64,000 nucleotides of DNA from Gari tellinella (taxonomy: Eukaryota; Mollusca; Bivalvia; Cardiida; Psammobiidae): the NCBI GenBank assembly GCA_922989275.2, contig OV277866.1, positions 35,171,246 through 35,235,245 of the forward strand. The letters are read 5' to 3'. This document shows, one piece after another, positions 38,201-53,200 of the stretch. Positions within the stretch are counted from its first letter, which is position 1. Every line of letters starts with the position of its first letter. A program made the translations under genes and the position numbers. The notes beneath the pieces are model-generated. The model was not told the origin of the DNA. It worked only from the letters and a program-made list of their open reading frames with translations, and ran no database searches.

Positions 38201-41200
38201 ACACTCAGCCATTCCACGGCTGAGTCAGACAATCTTTTTTCTACCTGATGAAGTATATGAAATACTCTCTGAGTAAACAATTTATAATTGATGTCAAAAG
38301 TCGGACATAGCCTTGATATGGTAATACTAAATGTATAGGTTATGAGCAATGTAACATTAAATACGAAAGACTCAAGCAGGAAATGCAACACAAACAATAC
38401 ACCCACCTCTAAAGCAGAACACACACACAGTCATACCACAACAAACACACACACACACACACACACGCCGGCGCAATCACATTCCTTCATCTACATACTA
38501 AATAGAAAACAATATGCAAGACAAACATAAAGCATAGTGGATATAAGAGCCCGCCTTGGTACGGTCAGCAGCAATCAATAATTAATTATAAATTAACCAT
38601 TAACAACCACTGGGGGGGTTAAACCTGGGTTTAGGGGCGCCCAACCTCACACTTATCTCCTATATTCGCCTATAAAGATGAACAGTGTACATAAATTATA
38701 AACCCTGTTCCACAACCTTACAATCAAAAAGACCGCCTGCACAGTAAGTAAATATATGTAAAACATCTAACTAAATTCTATGACAAGATTATTAGTAACA
38801 CGGGAAATAATTAAACACTCAAGCCCGTGTTAAAAAAACCTACTATGGCAACGGTCAAATTGTACTCAAGCGACTAGTCTGTAGTCACGAGTAACTGTCT
38901 GGGTCATTTTACTATTTAGGGGTGATTTTGGTTGTGCGACGATAGACAGGGCTTAGCACTACATGATGATGTATCTCTAAAGCCGTCCTTAACCGGGAAA
39001 GTTATGTCGGATTTTCGTGCTTTGTTTTTTCTCTCCCTCTCTGTCGTACCCTGAATCCTTCCATGTCTTACAGTTACTCGTGACTACAGACTAGTCGCTT
39101 GAGTACAATCAGATGTCTAGTTATCAATAAATCCAACAAATGAGTATACTAATAGCTTATAAGTTATAACCAGTGTACCTGTGAATAGTTCACTTGTCCT
39201 ATGCAAAACGTGTCGACACTGATATGGGGACTCCTAAAGCAGAACTCTTATCATGATTTGCACTGTTCCTCCTTTTGTGATATTTCAAAATCACCCCTAA
39301 ATAGTAAAATGACCCAGACTTAATTGGAAACTGGAACTATTCACTAGAAGTTTTAGGGATGAATAAGTTGACACATTGACTTCTAGCAATGCGTATACTT
39401 ATCGTTTACAGGGTACCTTTAAATAGTACCCTTGTCTAGTGCTAACAGTGCTTACTCAGATCAGGTGGCGCCTTAAGGTTTGTAAAAGCTACAAAAGAAG
39501 CCCTCAAATGGAGTATGCACTGTTTGTCATTTTGCATAACATAACCTTTTGGATGACCATCGAATTAGCAACTTTACTTAAGACTAATAATTTTATATCC
39601 GTACCATTATGTTTTAGTATATCATCACTTAAACGGCTGCTATTGTAGATAAACACGAAATGTCTTCTTTAACATCTATCAACAATCGCCTTATGATGAG
39701 CAGTATATATTTTACCTGAATGCGTTTGATAAATCAATAACTTATGTAATGCGCTGAAGTCTGGCAGTAACTAGACTAGTCATTAATTTAAAGTGTAAAC
39801 TGGTATGTTATCCTTGCCATATGCTATACTTTCAATGAGCTATAATACTCTCTCAAGCATGCTTTTGTATCTTTTATTACAGGCAGTCTGGATCCAGAGT
39901 AACACAAAAAAGTCAATGTATTGCTCCTATCAGGATCCTAACTGCCTGAAGTTTATCAGAAACTGATCTAGATCTAATAAACTGTAAATTGAATATTTTC
40001 TACACGTTATAACTTTAAACTGCTGTAAAGTTTATAATCTTAATCAAGTATTATTATTATATATATATGTATTAGGCTTTAAAAACGCAATTTTATTTCT
40101 TCAAACAATGCATCATGCCGACATTATTTATTATATATATACACCTTGTTTAAATGAATAGTATGTGACAATATTGTTTTAATGAAAGGCGTGTGATATA
40201 ATGGGCTAACCGAATAGACCCAGACAATCAAGAGAAAGTATACGTCTTATGAGGATCTTAACAGTTTGAAACTTCTTAATAAAAGCTACATCTATATGTC
40301 GTAATTTAAGCATTGCTTTTTTTCTTGTATAACTGACCTACTTTATGTGTTGATGTTTGCTTTTAAATGTTGCCTGTACTATTTAAATGTCAATGATATT
40401 GTAACTCCCAGTTGTACCTGTACTAGCATGGACTCAGATCAGATGCTGATTAATATGGTACCTGATCAGGAACTATGCTGTACTTACATATTTTATAATA
40501 AAAAACACTAAAAAACAATAAAAGAGTATCTGTGATAATACTGTTTGTATTTAATACTAACACTACAGTTAGATAAAGTAAAGGGAGACAAATGAACTGC
40601 AAGTATATTCATGTGTGCCAACGTTGTTTCCCATTTACCCCACATATACTTGAATTGCTTAGATTGCATGTATTTATATAAAATAACGATTTTACATCAT
40701 TTCAATTTGGCCTATCGACGAGTATGTCAGAAAATAGCTTTGATATAGCTAATTTTCCCGTTGTAAACTCGACTTAAAATAAAGTTTTTTGTATCTTGTT
40801 TACATATTAGCTATGCATGTACATAGTTAACCTTAACAACGTATTTATGTTATGTATGCACAATATTGCTTTCTATTAGAAAAATGTCGTTTTAATAGTC
40901 TTGTACAGGAATTAACTCATGGAGGAACTTTTACACATTCTAGTTATCTTCGTCATATTAATGAGCGAATAAGACAACAGGATGAAACAATGTATAGATC
41001 TACGTTTGTTTTGTGTTTTAGATGAAAACGGAGCTAGACCTTGTCCGTCAAGAATCAGAAAAAAAGGAGCAGGTTAGCAAATAGACTGCTTAAATCTTTG
41101 CATGTATATGCAATTGATTTAACTATTTCAACATTATTGCCATGTTTGTAAGTATGTGTTCTTTTTACACGAGCGGTCGTATTCGACTTGTGCGGATGGT

Positions 41201-44200
41201 ATCTTACAATTCGACGATGTGTGCTCATGTCGCAATCAAGAAATAATTCTACTTATCGAATGACGGTTTGTATGTTAGCTTATGCTTTGTTAACATATAT
41301 GCAGAATAATACCCTTAATTAAATGACATTATCCATGATCAATTTCATTGAGCATAACTTGAAGCAGTGAATAAATCAGTTAAGTTTTGCAGATATACTG
41401 ACAAAATAAAGTTTAGTCAGTACAGAGTTAGAGCCAAATGTCTCTAATATGGTTAGGCTAAAACAAATCAAATCTTGTGTATAAGAAGATTTAGGTATCT
41501 TTTAATTACGTCTGTAAATTTTGCCACTATGGAACACACGGATCAAGAACATTTTCCGTTTTATCACTACAGGGGGTAAAATTGAAAAGTCACAAACCTT
41601 AATGTTCATGTAAAATGTTTTGGTGCATTTTTGAAAGGTGATTGTTTTTGTCATTTATGGAGCAATGTTGCATAATTTCATATCAAAATGTTCGTATTGA
41701 AATGAACAAACTTATGATATAGCTTAAAACCAAATATAAAGCAAATTTTCTGTATTGAAATTCAACAAATCCTCCTTTTATATTGAAGAATACGCTTTAC
41801 ATGAGGTAGTAGGACCAAAATCCTGACGAAATCCGCTCAAATAACGACAGAAGATGTCATGGAATATTTGACAATTTTCCAGGACAACACTATTTTGCCA
41901 TGTGGGACTACTGATTTTTTCCAAAGTATGGTTGGCAGCACGAGCCTCTGTAAAACATTATTTATGTATACACATGTGCAGACTATATTGTTTTTAATCC
42001 TTTTTTATCAATTTGATAAACTGAATTATACCTTGAGAATAACTTGGGAATCATTGTTGGGACTCTGGGGGAAGGAGTTGCTCCTGTATAAGCCATCCTC
42101 TTTCCATATTTTTCTATAAATGTGTCTAAATACACGTTGCAAGATTTATACATGATGTAATGATTTCATTGCGGATAACGATTATCCCTGTGATGAGTTC
42201 AGTAAATAAAATCGATGGTCATCGATTGCGAGTTTGGTACCGGTCTGAAATGCAGTGGAAATAACGTAATTATTTCGTTCAAACGCAAATGTATTGCAAT
42301 GAAATATAGATAATTACAACCTTTGGACAATTTCGACAACCACTTTTAATCTGAGTGGCAAACAGTTTGGAACCTAATCAGACGCCGGGTTACCCGGCGT
42401 CTCATCTGGCTCCAAATATTTGGAATGAAAATATTAGTTTAAGCATAACTGGGGTCATTAAGAAAGAAATGTTTTCTCTTCTGTACTCTGCACGCTGCAC
42501 ATGGGACACAAACTGCGAACATAAACAGAAAACACTGGATATTGAACGGACCTGGTATTTTCCAGCGTCATAATATAAAGCCTCACATGGCGCGTATCAC
42601 CAATGCATTGCCAAAAGCTACGTTAACGTCTTGCCTTGGCCTGATTTATCCTAGGATCTCAGCCCATTGAACACATATCGGATGAATTGGGTAACAGGGC
42701 TAGGTCAAATCATCAAATTTATACCATAATGGCCTCCAAAGTGCACGTTTGTTAGAATGGCAACGTAGTTGAAGCGTTACGTAAAATCAATGAGGGGACG
42801 TATAATGCAATGCATTCGTACAATGGAGGTCGCAGTGGTTACTGATGATTTTGATAACATCACTTTAAGTGCGCAGTCAGTAAGATTTTGTCTCCAAATG
42901 CTGTGTGGTCATTCTCATTTTATTTACTTATTCATTAAAAAATATGCAATATCTGATTCTCATCCACTGAATTACACAGACACGTGAATATGACATTGAA
43001 GCTTCGATTACAAAAATAATTAACCCAGCATATAAATGTATTAACAAAATAAATCATATTCGATTGAATTCTATGTAAACTGAAGTGTTTATAAAAGTGT
43101 TGTAATCTCAATTATGTTTTCTAATTTGAAGATGATGTTTAAGGAAAAAATATTTCTGTATGTATATCCTCCATCTCGAAAATAATTTTAAAACCCTGAA
43201 TCATGTCACCACGCCTTTGTTGATGAGTCAGACCAAGCAATGTTAAAAATCAATATTTCGGTACATGTAAGGTCTGACAATCCAGGTGTACGCTTAGTGG
43301 CAGGCTAATATAATATTTCAACACATACAATAATGCCTTCCTTTAAGAATGAATACTATAATACATGATAATATTGATTCCATATTGACCGGACGAGTGC
43401 TTTGTACAGAATAATGAAATATCTTTTCGCAATGTAATCATACATTCAAACTATTTAGGATAATACACTGTTGAATTTGTTATCTTTTCAGCTATATGAC
43501 TACTTACTTTTTAGTCCTGTTAAAAGATAAAACCTAAATCCCCCTTTTCACTAGCAGACTCAATGTCCGCTAAGTTCAAAGTATACTGGTAAAATTTGTT
43601 GTCTCTTCCAAAGTGTATGGTACTGTAATTTTTTACATTAAAACGCAACTGCACTTTGACCATGTGTAAGACATCTAAGTCGTGCTGGATAATATCATGT
43701 TTAATGTCTTTGTTGTATAGTTCGGTACCATAAGCGAATAATTTCACAATACCACGTATAACTTCATGGGGTCATTTATTATACACATATGAATAATATG
43801 GGTCCTAGAACACTTCCCTGTAGTATCCCACTTAAAACGTCTCTCCGCGAAGAAGACTCTCCTTCCACAGATACATTTTGCCTACGGCCAGTAAAAATAT
43901 CACGTCTCCATGACAAAACTGACCCTCTGATACACATTACTGATACTTTGCGAAGAAAATGTTAATGCACTATGATGTCAAAAGCTTTGACAAAAACTAA
44001 ATAAACATTATATTTTCCAAACTTCCATCATCCCTCAATGTAGTGTGACTAATAATCTATGAATTCAATTAACTGTTAAACGCAGAATCCCCTAGAGCAA
44101 GAACCAAACTGAGCCTTGGATAAACTGATATATGATTGTTTCTGACTAAATGTTCAAATATCTGTGCCCTTATCAGTGTTTCTAAATACTTACAACTACT

Positions 44201-47200
44201 GAAGTAAGGCTGTCAGGGTGGCAGTTGCAAATACTCATGAACCATTACAATATGTTTATGTGTGAAATGCAGAAGCAGAATATACGTGAAAAAATAGAAA
44301 GGACCCCATAGAAAGCCAAAGTCGAATCCGTGCAGTATTGTATACATGTAGATGTACCCCTTGACCCGACTAGAGCTGGAATTCTCTTACAGCAATCTAA
44401 GCTTTATATAAAAAAGATCGCAATGCAAAGTGAACTATTAATCAACTTTACAATAGCCGGAGAAATGTGGAATACTTGAAAGGGTGGAAAAAGGTGATTT
44501 AAAGGGAAAACTCTTGATTTTCCTGAAAAAAAGGTCAGCTGTACAGGGACAGAATTACTTTCGCGGCAAGTAATCCGCTGAAGAATCGTGACATAAGGAG
44601 GAATTTATGATCGAAAGTAATGTGCAATGCGCGTATTTTATTGATTATGTATCCAACATTAATAATGTACTGAAATAAAAGTTGAAAATATGGATACTAA
44701 AAAATAAGAAAATGCGGATTAATCAAGATGTTGGATAAACGACAACTTTCAGTGACATTGCTATGATTGAACGGATATATTGTCTAACAGCAGTGTTTCG
44801 GGTGAGTGATATTCCGTAAATCATATTGCTTGTTATTTTCTCTGTCCGCACGTATATAACAATCGTCAATCGGATTTTGTAGATTTGGAGTAGCTGGACT
44901 TTAAATGTTGGCAACCTTCTAAGAATTTGTAAAATGCAAATGGCCGCCCTTGAATCAACCAAGGGGTATTTGAAGGGCCGATTACAGGGAGTTTTCCTGA
45001 CTTTTGTAAGACCTTATGTGTATGACTACCCAGTATGTAAGGGGTTCTTTGTATGTATTCTACCAGATTTCCGAAAATACGTGCCATTTAGTGATTTGAT
45101 ATATTCTGCTGAAGAGGTTAATTTCATTCCATGTTCGTTACTTTTTGAGCTTCTGACAACACAAGTACACCTTAATTTATGGAAATTTAGGCATGCTCCT
45201 TTTCATTGACTAATTATTTATACTGTGTGAAAATATATTTAGCCAATGTGGTATAGTTCTTGAGTATTACAACTTTTCAAATTTCAGCCTTTTTTCTCGT
45301 ACAGGGACTTTACATGAACCTCAAAACAAATATTTAGTATCTGGTATGCCCTCCATCCTGCTTAATCACAGACATGCATCGACGTCTCATGCTGTTAATA
45401 AGGGTTCTGGCGGTCCGTAGTGGTATTCTCAGCCATTCTGCATGCAGTGCCCGTTCATAACGTTGCCTAACCTTACGTCCAAAGACATCCCAAAGGTGTT
45501 CTATTGGAGACAGATCGGGATATCGCGCTGGCCATATGAGTGGTGGGATATTCAGCTGTTAAAACGTTTCCATTGTGTAACGTGCAGTGTGCGGGCGGGC
45601 GTTGTCTTGCTGACACATCTCTGCATGGCCACCAGTAATGAATGGGTGCACGCCAGGTCTTACGATTTCGTCACAATAACGTACAGCATTTACGTTACCT
45701 ACAACAGTTACAAGCATCGGTGATCTCTTGCCAAATAATTCTTTCTTGGCTTTGTACTGCTGAAAAGCCGATAACGTCTTGACGTTGTGACGATATAACG
45801 GTATTCTCTGGCGTTCGTCTTACGGGGCCTGCCAGAACGCGGGGGTCGTAAACACGGCCTGTGTGACGATATCTTGCATTCAGTCGAAATATGGTTCGTT
45901 CAGTAACATTAAAATGGTGCGCAACGTTTTTTTTGTGAACAGATTGTAAACCTAAACTAGAGAAAATGACAAATAGTTTTATATTTGATAAATTAGTTAT
46001 TGCATATGTAGGTGATCATTATCAGAATGTTCATATACACATTACTAAACAAAAGAAAAGTAATTGTGTAACGGTTTACTCAAATATCACTTCATATTAC
46101 ATCCCGACGTATTATATCAAGTCAGTATTTGTCAGTGGTGCATGGCTCTTGGGTAAAATTGTTTTTGTCATTTTGCTGTGTACACGCTGGTTGCTTGTGA
46201 TTTTAAGCGCGCCATAACTTGCCATGTAATGGGACAAAATGAATTTTCTTGGATCGTTTGGTTTATGCTTATTTTATTTATTTCAGACGATTGTCGCTTT
46301 AAGGCAAAGCTTAGACACAGAGTCCAAGGTAAATACCCTTCCGTTGTTTAGACAACATACATTATAACTATTTCACTACAGTTAAATATGTATATTACTC
46401 ATACTTTAAAGAAGACAAATTGATTGTTTATGCAGATAACTGCTTAAAGGAACGTGAACGTAATTCAGAAATATGCTTGAGGAGCTTCCCGCTTTACTTC
46501 CACCTTGCGTAACTGTTTGAACTCCAAGTAAGTAACCTCCTTTCGTTTTACTGTACATGAATATAAAATATTTCGTGTTTGAGACTCTGAAGTAGATCTC
46601 CAGACCTATACTTACAGGTGACCTGTCATATTTGATATAGGCAAAACGGGAAAGACATTAGCGATACATATATTAATATTGACTATACCCTGAGTTTTTT
46701 TTCAGATAGTCACCATGACGGGCGACAGACTAAACAGAAGCATTTTCCAATGTACATTATTCATGCAAATTGATCGACAGAAATAATCGGCGAATACATA
46801 AGTCTCGTTAATCGCAAATAAACATTCGGCTCATTGCTTACTTTGTATTTTATTTGTTAGTACCAAAAGTTTCGATCATGGTTTTGAAGGTGACATACTG
46901 TATCAAGAGAGACAGATATATTGAACAAAGTTATTGACAGAACGAAGCGCAGTCATTGAAAAATATTCCTAAATTCAATTACCAGAAAATATGATTGTTC
47001 ACTACATTCAATTATTTGCGTTTCCTGTGTTCAGCTTTTAGTTAATTTAACGGCATAGCGAATACTCTAGTGTGACAGCTCCATGCATTTTATAGATGTG
47101 GTGCGTTCTTTGTAAATTCATGAGACGATCTCTGATAACAAAAAAACGTTTGAAACGTTCCCTTAATAATCGCTAATACAAAGTGTCGAACAAATTTAGT

Positions 47201-50200
47201 TACATTTCGTGGTTGATTTAATAAATCTAGTAACAAAATACAAATGTATGAATTGAATACAGTTTAGATTTACTCTTACATTTATCTTTGGACGGACACT
47301 TTTTATGAAAATTTCTCTCTTCTAAATTTGTTCTTGTTTTGTGTGTTTTGTTTTTCTTGTTTAACTTTTTTTCTACTGTTTGTCACAATTAGCTTCAGTT
47401 AATAATCATTTTATATCAATAATATATACAATAAATATATACGAATTGGTATACTTGAATAATAGTGCTGTAAAAAACAGCTACTTGCATAAAACTTAGA
47501 GAAGCACCGGAGCAAAGACTCTAGTCACAAAAACTCCCGCATTGATCCCGATCAAAATACATATATTATCTAAAGGTTGGTATGTCTATAATGCATGATT
47601 AGCGAATATGGTAGAAACTTCAACAAGTAAGTAATTCATATGAATGTAAATATTCTGCTAGGACGCCGTTGTGATTGAAGACTGTGTCTAAAACGTGATC
47701 CGTATGTACATTAACTCCCCATTCAATTCACGCCCAATTGTCATAATTAGTACGTAGTGGTGTCCCATGCAACCGTTTTTGTCTGCAAAACACATGAAAT
47801 AAACGAACGAATAATACATTCTCCATGTATTAGTGATAATTCAGCGCAAAGTTTCTTATGTGAGCGTAACTGTGAGTGCGATTGAATATTATAACAATTT
47901 TACTATGAAGACAGTTTGCTAAATGTAAAAGATGCAATGGGCCTTTGTTAAATAAAAACTCGAGCGTTATTTTTATTTAAGCTTTGGAAAGAGTAAATAA
48001 TTTTTATTTATATTTATGTTATCATATAATTTTCAAACTACATGTATTTGAAACATCTATGAGAGCCTAAACAAAAATAAAATGAATAAAATAACTACAC
48101 GTAGTTATGAACCAATAATGAACCAATACTGTACTGTGTAATACATAGTTGTGGTTCAGTATTAGTACATCATTGAAAAGTACATGATTAGACCCCTAAC
48201 AATGTACTATATTTCAGATTCACCAGAGTACTTTGATAGTTCAGCATTAAGCAGCCAGTTCAGTATTAATTCAGCATTGAACATTAACTTTCTTCTACTG
48301 TACATCATTGGTTCTTTATTAAACTTAAAAAATCTGGATAGTACATTAATAGTTCATCATTTAAAATATTTCTTCTATAACTGTTCAGCATTGGTTCATA
48401 ATTAAACTTGAACAATCTGGATAGTACATTTATAGTTCATCATTGTTTACGTGCGGTTATTCCCCTTTTTGAATCTACTCTCCACTTCGGGAGAATTTGG
48501 CAGGAAATTCAAATCTGGAAAATTGTAACCAACAGCGAGCGATGTTTGTCCAAGATATCTTGCATAAAGTGTGAAGTTGAACCGTTAATACACGCAGTCG
48601 ACGATGCTTGGGTTTTCAACTGTGTTTTGTTAGCGAAGCCGATGAAGGTTAGTTCATGAGAATTTTCCGTGATTGTTTACAAAATTTAGAAGATCCCGGG
48701 TCAATTCGGTCCCTCGTCAAATCGACCCCGAATTGACTCGACCTCTAAACTATAGAATAATGCATGTACTGTTTATCTAGATAGAAGTTTAACGTTTTGT
48801 TATAGGCTGCCGCATATTCTTTTTACAAATCAAAAGTTTCATTGAAGGAAAATTGCTTGTTTTAAATTGACAAAGGGGTCAATGAAATCTGCATGCCTAT
48901 GTAACTCAGAATTGGTGCAGAATTAGTACATTGTTAACAGTTCAGCATTAGTACATTGTTATGAGTACATGATTAGTACATTGTTATAAGTACATAATTA
49001 GTACATTGTAAACAGTTCATGGCTGTGATCGACAGTTCACAATTGGTTCATTGTTAGTTCTTTATTGGTTCATTGTTGGAAGTTCATTATTAGTTTTTTG
49101 TTACTAGTACATTGTTAACCTCATTTGCATGTGATTTTACAACCAATTATGTATTAATAAAGAGCTGTACAGAATTAGTTCATTGTTATAGTTATTTGTT
49201 ACCCTGTTTTTTTTGTTTGGGAGGTGTAAAAAAGGTTGAATGACTGCTAAAATGGTTTGCATTGTTGACGAATATGTCATAATTACAGCACCGCCGTGTT
49301 CAAGTAAAAGTGTCATAAAAAGGGAATAATTGTATGAAGGGTCTAAATCAAACATTCGAAATTTTGAAGTTCCGAAAATGTGCGGGTTTTCCGACTTCAC
49401 GAGGTAGTGCATGTTTTGCCATAGGTCAAATCCAACGTGAATTTTCTTTATGTAAAAGTTCGAAAATAAACGCATTTTCTTGCAAATACGTTAAGCGAAA
49501 CGAACGTACATTTTTTCCAATGGAAATGCACGAGGCGAATGAAAATATTGAATTTATTTACCGTAGTAACATCATCTAAATTGTTGGATGTCTTTCTGAC
49601 TCTCTCACACCACAATTTTTCATTAGTTTCAGAAAATATAGAAATCGAATAAGCTTGACTTATCAAATAAGGTTAATTCTAGTAAGTAAATAACGGGCTC
49701 CTTACGCTACGTTATCAATAATCGAGACAAATACACAGAAACATTGTGAACCATGTTTACTGTTATTTATTCCGATATGTAACTTCTACTGAACAAAAAT
49801 GTACGTAACGAGTATAAATTAGTGAGATTGTGAAGAAACATGGGTGAACATATTCAAAACGGAATATGTCTCCTTAGCATAGAGGAAACGAAACGTGACA
49901 AGTTATTAAATCAAATGATAGAGTGAAACCTCTATATTTACAACAATTAAATTATATTGATTATTAAGTGTTTAAGGCGGGTGCCTGCTTAACGCAATGT
50001 GTCGGTAAAACAGAAAGCTCCTTTATGAATACCATATAAAATGTTAAGTCGAACTCCGACAGTTCCGCCTCATATATTTCTCGTTACATACAATATCCGT
50101 AGTTAAATGCCACCAATCGAGCTCCATGCATCGAGTGTGGTTTACTTGGACAAAATAGAAGATTCCTTGATACTCTCATTTTTTATTTCAAACAGTGGTA

Positions 50201-53200
50201 TTACCGCCATGCGTTTAACCCATTGTTGCTTCTATCATGAGTTTTACCTAGGGCTCCTGAAGAATTGTAGTCAATCGTGTTATCGTATAATTCCGACAGC
50301 CAGAACAGTTGAGAACCACTAAACGGAAGAAAATGAATCTTAAATAGTAGCATTCGTAGGTTAAAACGTAATACTGATAACGTTAAATCGATCCATCAGT
50401 GACGTCATGGTACTGCAAACTGTTAAATGTGTTCATATGAACTCTAGGGCTCATCATAAGTAACATTTTGTACTTTTGCTTTTAATTGACAACTTACATA
50501 CATGTATTTCAAAAAGTCGTTTAAAAGCATGAAATAAATAGAATAACTGTATTTTAGTGGTGTATTAAAATTTAATTCATCCGTGATGATCAGACTGCTT
50601 TATTCGCGAAAATATAACGTTTGATGCTCACTCGGTGAACTAAAACTGTTTTACACTGAACAATACACCCATCCTCTATGTAGATCAGCACATCGCTTTA
50701 AATCCATATTGTCCTTTAAATACGGGCATGAAATCGGTGATGCTATGTCCGGATGGGAGGCTACTAAGTAAAGCCAAATATTGTTTGTATTTTCTAAATA
50801 TCATGATATTTAAGCGTTACAACATTGTCTGCATATGTGGAAAATGTAGTTTATAGAAGTATTATATGTATGAACTTAAACCAGTTACTCGGAGCCTGAT
50901 CGGTATTCAAATTGCTTCAAAATGTATGCGGCATGCCATGTATGCCAGTCTGACTTTTATCATGTAAAATGTGTTCCTTTGACAACCATGTTTATAACTA
51001 TATGACATGCATTTTCTGTTTATAATTTACATAAGACACCATTGTCGGATAACTACATTATGCACAACAACAGTTCATAAATGTCCCATTTATGTTTACG
51101 TTATCATCAATATTCCAATTTTCTGTCTACAACAGAAGTACACCATTGAACCTACTACTAGATTATTACTACAGATGTTACCCAGGGGTGCAACTAAAGA
51201 ACAACTTAAGATGTTTTTCGAAAACACAAAACACGGAGGGGATATAAGTGACATCCAGTTTGTTGAAGGAGGCTTAGAGGTGGTGATTGAATTCAAGGAT
51301 TCAAAGAGTAGGTGTCTCTCCACACTTTCGTTAAGTTAGTTTATTTTCACTTGGCAGTTTGTTCTCAAATGATATCTTTTAAAAGATATATCACAAATAA
51401 AAAACCATATGCGTTATGTTCCAAATACAAATAGTATCTGATGTATCAGTATCAGTTTATGCATCCACATTGCTAGACAAAAACTGATATACTTTCCACC
51501 TCATTGCATTAGCTAAGTTTACCGGTAAACAGTTGGGATCCTGATTAAATGCCGGACAAAAATCACATTGATTCAACATTTCTGTAGCAAAGACTTAATA
51601 GTTGTGCCTTGAGTAAGGCTTTGTTCTAATAATACAATAAGCTTTTTGACTGTGAGTTTAGCAACTTCCAAAGTTTCAAATTCATATTCGGTTCAAATCG
51701 AGACTGCACTAATGGAATGGTGTTTCGGAGCTTCAATGTTTAAACCAATATATCATATGTCTAACTGGCAACACTTAGCAAAAGGATATGCCGAAAATTA
51801 AATATCCAATATCATCGTTTCATTTATTTAAAAAACTCTTGATCAGATCAGTAGGCCATTTGTATAGATCACGCGTAATTGAAATCGATGAAACGATGAT
51901 CTTTGATAATTATTATATACTCGTATAGACACGGTTTTCCAAGTAAAATTGAAGTTCCGAGATAAACAATGTAGAGCCAATTGTGTGTTGTTGCAGATTC
52001 TAAGTTTTTTCCTGATAGTTAATAACACTCTTTCGCCATGTATCGCTTGAATGTTTTTATACGAAATAACATCTTCGTAGTTGTGCATGATCGTGCATTA
52101 TATCATAGTTACGAGCTTAGCTGAGAAGGCATTAGATTACTAGGTCTTAGGCAGAGTGATTTTATTACCCACACCTCAACAACTAACTGTGGTCTAATGC
52201 ACGATAATGAAGAGCTACGAATGTGTTCTTTTCTATTGTTAATTTCCAGGATAACACGCCAAACTAAATTAATTGTCAGTCACAATGGCGATTTTACTGT
52301 TTCATTTAATTTACACGACGATCATCCCCTACTTTTTACAGGTTATTTACTGTAGTTCAATACAAACTACAATTTCAAGTCAACAATGCATTATCTGTAA
52401 GAATTTAGCAAACATCGATACAATTAACATCATATCTATATACATTTATGTCAGAGCAATATTGTTTACATATTCAGAAATGTTAAATAACTTAAGACTG
52501 TATGTGTAGACGGAATTTATTGACGTCATATTCACTTTGTGTTTACATTACGTGATTTGAGGAATGTCATTCATAAATTTCGCATGTTGTACGAATGGAA
52601 CAGTCGAACAAATGCCGCTCGTGCAGTGTATTACTGCAGATAAGTAAACATATATGCTTTGTTTATATGCCGTAGGTTCCGATCGTGTTAGAATTTATTA
52701 GTAAATCACTCCTCATAAGCACAACTGTAGGCCAAAGGACACTAAATGAGTGAAACATGGGGCATTTTCCAAATGATGAACGGCTTTTTCCATTTTTTCA
52801 ATTATTATTGTTATATGATTAGAGTTTCTACAACCAGATTTAAACAGGCATTTAATGCAAATAAAACATTCACAATTGGTGAAGATAATTATTCATCCTC
52901 TCTTAAGTAGATGAAAATATATTCTATTCCCGAGGGAGAGGTTTACAGTATGCATTCCTACTGTTCAGACAAATGTTTTGCTTTTTACACTCCGACAACA
53001 ATACTGAGTGAATCCATTTCACATATTTTGCTCACGCGCTGGCATAAACAGGAAATAGTTTTTTCACACACTTTACACTAAAGACGGATAAATCGACGGT
53101 CATAAATGAATGAAACGTTAGATTGAGGTTTATTTTTCCGTCCCCGCGTCCTGGGTTTGAACCCCACCTGAGCGAAATATTGTTTCTTTGAAAAACATTT

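Noticed and set aside
48408..48659. Exon ending at the gttagt donor at 48650
   Set aside because: No acceptor in phase and the frame runs into the short-motif repeats.
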